Source: Corynebacterium doosanense CAU 212 = DSM 45436 (lineage in GTDB: Bacteria; Actinomycetota; Actinomycetes; Mycobacteriales; Mycobacteriaceae). From it: a stretch of DNA of 64,000 nucleotides. Where the stretch lies: contig NZ_CP006764.1 in assembly GCF_000767055.1 (NCBI RefSeq), positions 620,001 to 684,000 on the forward strand, in the 5' to 3' direction. Of the stretch, positions 62,019 to 64,000 are shown one piece after another; positions within the stretch are counted from its first letter, which is position 1, and each line of letters begins with the position of its first letter. Made by a program: the position numbers and the translations under genes. The notes below the pieces were generated by a model. It searched no databases and had not been told where the DNA came from. It worked only from the letters and a program-made list of their open reading frames with translations.

Positions 62019-62519
62019 ATGCAGCCACTCGTCGGACTGATCATGGGTTCGGACTCGGACTGGGACACCGTCGCCCCGGCAGCCGAGGTCCTCGCGGGCT
62101 TCGGCGTCCCCTTCGAGGTCGGCGTCGTCTCGGCGCACCGCACCCCGGACAAGATGCTCACCTACGCCCGTGAAGCACATGGCCGCGGCCTCAAGGTCAT
62201 CATCGCCTGTGCGGGCGGCGCGGCTCACCTGCCGGGCATGGTCGCCGCCGCGACGCCGCTGCCGGTCATCGGCGTGCCCCGCGCGCTGAAGGATCTCGAC
62301 GGCCTGGATTCCCTGCTCTCCATCGTGCAGATGCCCGGCGGCGTGCCCGTGGCCACCGTCTCCATCGGCGGCGCGAAGAACGCCGGCCTGCTCGCCGTGC
62401 GCATCCTCGGCGCCGGCCACCCCGAGCTCACCGAGCGCATGGCCGATTACCAGCAGAACATGGCCGACGAGGTGGAGGAGAAGGACAAGAAGCTGCGCGC
62501 CCGCCTGATGGGCGAGTAG
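62019..62519 (+). CDS. purE: N5-carboxyaminoimidazole ribonucleotide mutase PurE
   Basis: Converts N5-CAIR to CAIR (166 aa, class I PurE). Seen: the phosphate/substrate loop [33 protein letters not shown] with the catalytic histidine, [18 protein letters not shown] and [20 protein letters not shown]. The C-terminal helix ends in Lys/Glu-rich [14 protein letters not shown]. It lies 1 bp after purK and abuts the GTG start of a DUF218 gene, so all three are co-transcribed. Confidence 0.96.
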   Translation: MQPLVGLIMGSDSDWDTVAPAAEVLAGFGVPFEVGVVSAHRTPDKMLTYAREAHGRGLKVIIACAGGAAHLPGMVAAATPLPVIGVPRALKDLDGLDSLLSIVQMPGGVPVATVSIGGAKNAGLLAVRILGAGHPELTERMADYQQNMADEVEEKDKKLRARLMGE

Positions 62520-62999
62520 GTGGAGAACATCCTCGTCCTGGGTTCCCGCGTCCAGGATGGCCTCCCCGCCCCGGTGCTGGAATCCAGGCTTCAGCGGGCA
62601 CTGTTGCTTTTCGACGCCCGTCAGCGCCTCCGCCGCCCCACCCGCATCGTCGTCTCCGGGTTCCGGGAGGCTGACGCCATGGCCCGCTGGCTCATCGCGC
62701 GCGGCATCCCCGCCGAGGCGATCCTTGAGGAACCCGCCGCCACCAGCACCAACGAGAACCTGGAGAACGCCCACCGGCTGCTCCCCGAGACGACCCGGTG
62801 GCTGGTGGCCACCAGCGGCTACCACGCGCCCCGCGCCCGAATGTGGGCCTGGCACCTGGGCATTCCCGTGCGGGTGTTCGGTGCGGTCACCCCGCCAGCC
62901 CGGAGATCGAAGCACCTGGTTCGCGAGGCCGTGGTGTTTCCCTACTCGCTCGCCCGGGTGCTGTGGCGCCGGTGGCGGTCCCGTGCCGCTCGGGCCTAA
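62520..62999 (+). CDS. YdcF-like DUF218 domain protein
   Basis: A 159-residue DUF218 (YdcF/SanA-type) protein. Family motifs: ILVLGSRVQDGLPAPVLESR, IVVSGFREADAMARWLIARG, AATSTNENLENAHRLL, and VATSGYHAPRARMWAWHLGI, with conserved Glu, Asn and His residues around a presumed ligand pocket. Unlike SanA it has no N-terminal membrane helix. The Arg-rich C-terminus (RVLWRRWRSRAARA) is basic. The GTG start directly follows the purE stop. Function unknown; DUF218 proteins are linked to envelope biology in some bacteria. Confidence 0.82.
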   Translation: MENILVLGSRVQDGLPAPVLESRLQRALLLFDARQRLRRPTRIVVSGFREADAMARWLIARGIPAEAILEEPAATSTNENLENAHRLLPETTRWLVATSGYHAPRARMWAWHLGIPVRVFGAVTPPARRSKHLVREAVVFPYSLARVLWRRWRSRAARA

Positions 63000-63014
63000 C
63001 GGGCAAACAACAAT

Positions 63015-63042
63015 GCGCCGCCCCAGTGAGTCAGGGCGGCGC
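63015..63042. terminator. Bidirectional hairpin terminator
   Basis: GCGCCGCCC (63015-63023) pairs with GGGCGGCGC (63034-63042) around a ten-base loop. ACAACA and TGTTGT further out can extend it. It separates the purKE-ydcF operon from the convergent DUF4282 gene. Confidence 0.75.
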
Positions 63043-63062
63043 GTATCAAATCTCTGTTGTGC

Positions 63063-63683
63063 CTACTCTCCGCGGCGGACCAGCTTCGTGGTGTTCTCCG
63101 CGGTCCTCACCGAGGCGGTGATGAACTCGAGGATCAACCGCACGAAGATTAGCTGGAACAACACGGAGATGCCGACCGGAATCCAGCCGAACAGCAGCGT
63201 CACGAAGGCCAGCATCCCGCTTCCATCTTCGCCGGAAAGCAGCAGGATGAAGAACGGGAAGATCCAGAAGAAGAGGATCTGGATCGCGGCGGAAATGATG
63301 GCGATGATGTAAATGAACTTGGCGTAGCTGACCGACAGGTAGTTGTCGAAGTTGAAGTCGAACAGGGCGTTGAGGAAGTTCTTGGCACCCTTCGCGTTCG
63401 CGTCACCCGTCTCGTTGCTGGGCTGCTCCGAACCGAACACGGGGGAGGCCGGGTACGTGTTCTGTGACTGCTCCTGCCCATAAGCCGGAGCGGAGTAGGC
63501 GCCGGTCTGCTCCTGCCCGTAGGTCGGCGCCGGATAGGTGCTGGCCTGCTCCTGCCCGTATTCCGGTGCGGAGTGGGATCCGCCCTGCTCCTGCCCGTAG
63601 TTGTTGGCGGAGCTCTCGTCTGCCCGAGGGGTGTCGAAGGGGTCGTTCTGGTTCTCGGGAAAGCTGCCGTACGGGGAAGTCAT
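63063..63683 (-). CDS. DUF4282 membrane protein with YGQEQ repeats
   Basis: A 206-residue protein. The first 100 residues are low-complexity: four 13-residue repeats starting YGQEQ (from residues 29, 42, 55 and 68) and a degenerate FGSEQ. The rest is a DUF4282 domain with two long helices (about 123-150 and 157-185) and a basic tail (TTKLVRRGE). The repeats alternate Gly/Ser/Ala/Pro/Tyr with Gln/Glu, a composition seen in disordered or self-associating regions. ATG with AAAAGG nine bases upstream. Function unknown. Confidence 0.82.
   Translation of the reverse strand: MTSPYGSFPENQNDPFDTPRADESSANNYGQEQGGSHSAPEYGQEQASTYPAPTYGQEQTGAYSAPAYGQEQSQNTYPASPVFGSEQPSNETGDANAKGAKNFLNALFDFNFDNYLSVSYAKFIYIIAIISAAIQILFFWIFPFFILLLSGEDGSGMLAFVTLLFGWIPVGISVLFQLIFVRLILEFITASVRTAENTTKLVRRGE
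63468..63599 (-). repeat. 39-bp coding tandem repeat (YGQEQ units)
   Basis: Four in-frame units of 39 bases (the last counted only through its YGQEQ) encode YGQEQ followed by eight variable residues rich in Ser, Ala, Pro and Tyr. The nucleotide sequence of the YGQEQ part is nearly identical in each (plus-strand CTGCTCCTGCCC at 39-base steps), suggesting recent expansion. Copy number could differ between strains. Confidence 0.85.
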
Positions 63684-63726
63684 GGGAGAAGGCCTTTTCT
63701 GAACTCTTGGTGTGGGGTGCTGTCGC

Positions 63727-63743
63727 CGTTGCGGAGTGCAACG
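63727..63743. promoter_or_regulatory. Inverted repeat upstream of the DUF4282 gene
   Basis: CGTTGC-GGAGT-GCAACG lies next to a minus-strand -10-like TATACG, about 45 bp upstream of the DUF4282 start. It is a candidate operator of unknown specificity. Confidence 0.35.
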
Positions 63744-63774
63744 TATAACGGAGATCTTAAGCAACGCGGCCACC

Positions 63775-63810
63775 TGCCACGACATTTCCGGGGGAATGCT
63801 CCCCGTGGCA
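63775..63810. terminator. Nested hairpin downstream of the last gene
   Basis: TGCCACG (63775-63781) pairs with CGTGGCA (63804-63810), and inside it GGGGGAA/TGCTCCCC can form a second short stem. It lies about 30 bases after the stop of the partial minus-strand gene at the right edge and probably ends its transcript. Confidence 0.5.
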
Positions 63811-63840
63811 CAAAACCCGCGGGCCAGGAAAGCAGGGCGG

Positions 63841-64000
63841 CTAGGCCCGCGCGGTGACGCGTTCGTTTTCGGCGATCTCGCTGAGCCGGGACGTCGATAC
63901 GCGGCCAGCAACGACCACGCTGGATCCGCCCGCGGCGATGGGGGAGAGCACGTCGCGCTGGAAACTTTCCCGGTCGGTCCAGCCGGTGGAGAGCAGGCGT
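63841..64000 (-). CDS. C-terminal 52 codons of an unidentified protein (cut by right edge)
   Basis: An open minus-strand frame runs from the window edge to a TAG stop. The visible residues include LLSTGWTDRESFQRDVLSPI, then SSVVVAGRVSTSRLSEIAEN and the end RVTARA. This looks like the end of a globular protein (alternating strand VVVAGRV and helix RLSEIAENE). Too little is present to assign a family. A hairpin lies just downstream. Confidence 0.6.
   Translation of the reverse strand, partial: RLLSTGWTDRESFQRDVLSPIAAGGSSVVVAGRVSTSRLSEIAENERVTARA

Overview
The window is chromosomal DNA of a Corynebacterium-like actinomycete. It is GC-rich with almost no unassigned space. It combines features typical of that genus: an accBC / accD1 / accD2 / accE acyl-CoA carboxylase set for fatty and mycolic acids, a prpR-prpD2B2C2 methylcitrate cluster, pyruvate carboxylase, a monomeric isocitrate dehydrogenase, DUF3017 after folD, and McbR-type operators in front of met genes. 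No rRNA, tRNA, CRISPR array, insertion sequence or prophage was seen, and no frameshifted gene was found. About 60 protein genes are listed, two of them cut by the window edges.

Layout. 1-1.4 kb: methionine uptake (metN partial, metQ). 1.5-9.9 kb: SOS-type polymerase dnaE2, a pair of bPH2 membrane proteins, a MOSC protein, trmL-like / folD, DUF3017, metX. 10-14.6 kb: quinol nitric oxide reductase with a Cys-cluster membrane protein and an SPFH protein, then a 28-codon hydrophobic peptide gene on the other strand. 14.7-18.3 kb: metY and icd. 18.5-27.3 kb: an MFS exporter, DUF4126, exonuclease III, a MatC-like carrier, trpS, a YihY protein, a D,D-carboxypeptidase and an adenosine-deaminase-like protein. 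27.3-33.7 kb: a duplicated-domain protein, an NlpC/P60 protein with a helical partner, upp, an Xre regulator, an M20 amidohydrolase, lpdA. 33.7-44.1 kb: prpR, prpD2B2C2, pyc, a DyP peroxidase, padR. 44.1-54.6 kb: accBC, phoD, sseA, an MFS transporter, DUF3151, maf, accE, accD2, accD1. 54.9-64 kb: a five-gene peptide/nickel-type ABC importer, birA, a membrane protein, purK-purE-ydcF, a DUF4282 protein and the end of one more gene.

How they fit together. metX and metY make homocysteine from homoserine, and metQ/metN import methionine. All three transcription units carry a TAGAC-N6-GTCTA-like box, strongest at metX and metY. AccBC (biotin carboxylase-carrier), the AccD subunits, AccE and biotin ligase BirA form one functional set. 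The prp genes turn propionyl-CoA into pyruvate plus succinate, and pyc then feeds oxaloacetate.

A recurring theme is leaderless expression: at least 15 genes have a TAnnnT hexamer ending 6-8 bases before the start codon and no Shine-Dalgarno sequence. The least expected items are the norB / Cys-cluster / SPFH operon, the 28-aa hydrophobic peptide with two possible SD-masking pairings, an adenosine-deaminase homologue lacking two catalytic residues, an NlpC/P60 protein without a Sec signal translationally coupled to a small helical protein, and a 16-bp stem around the start of the DyP peroxidase mRNA.
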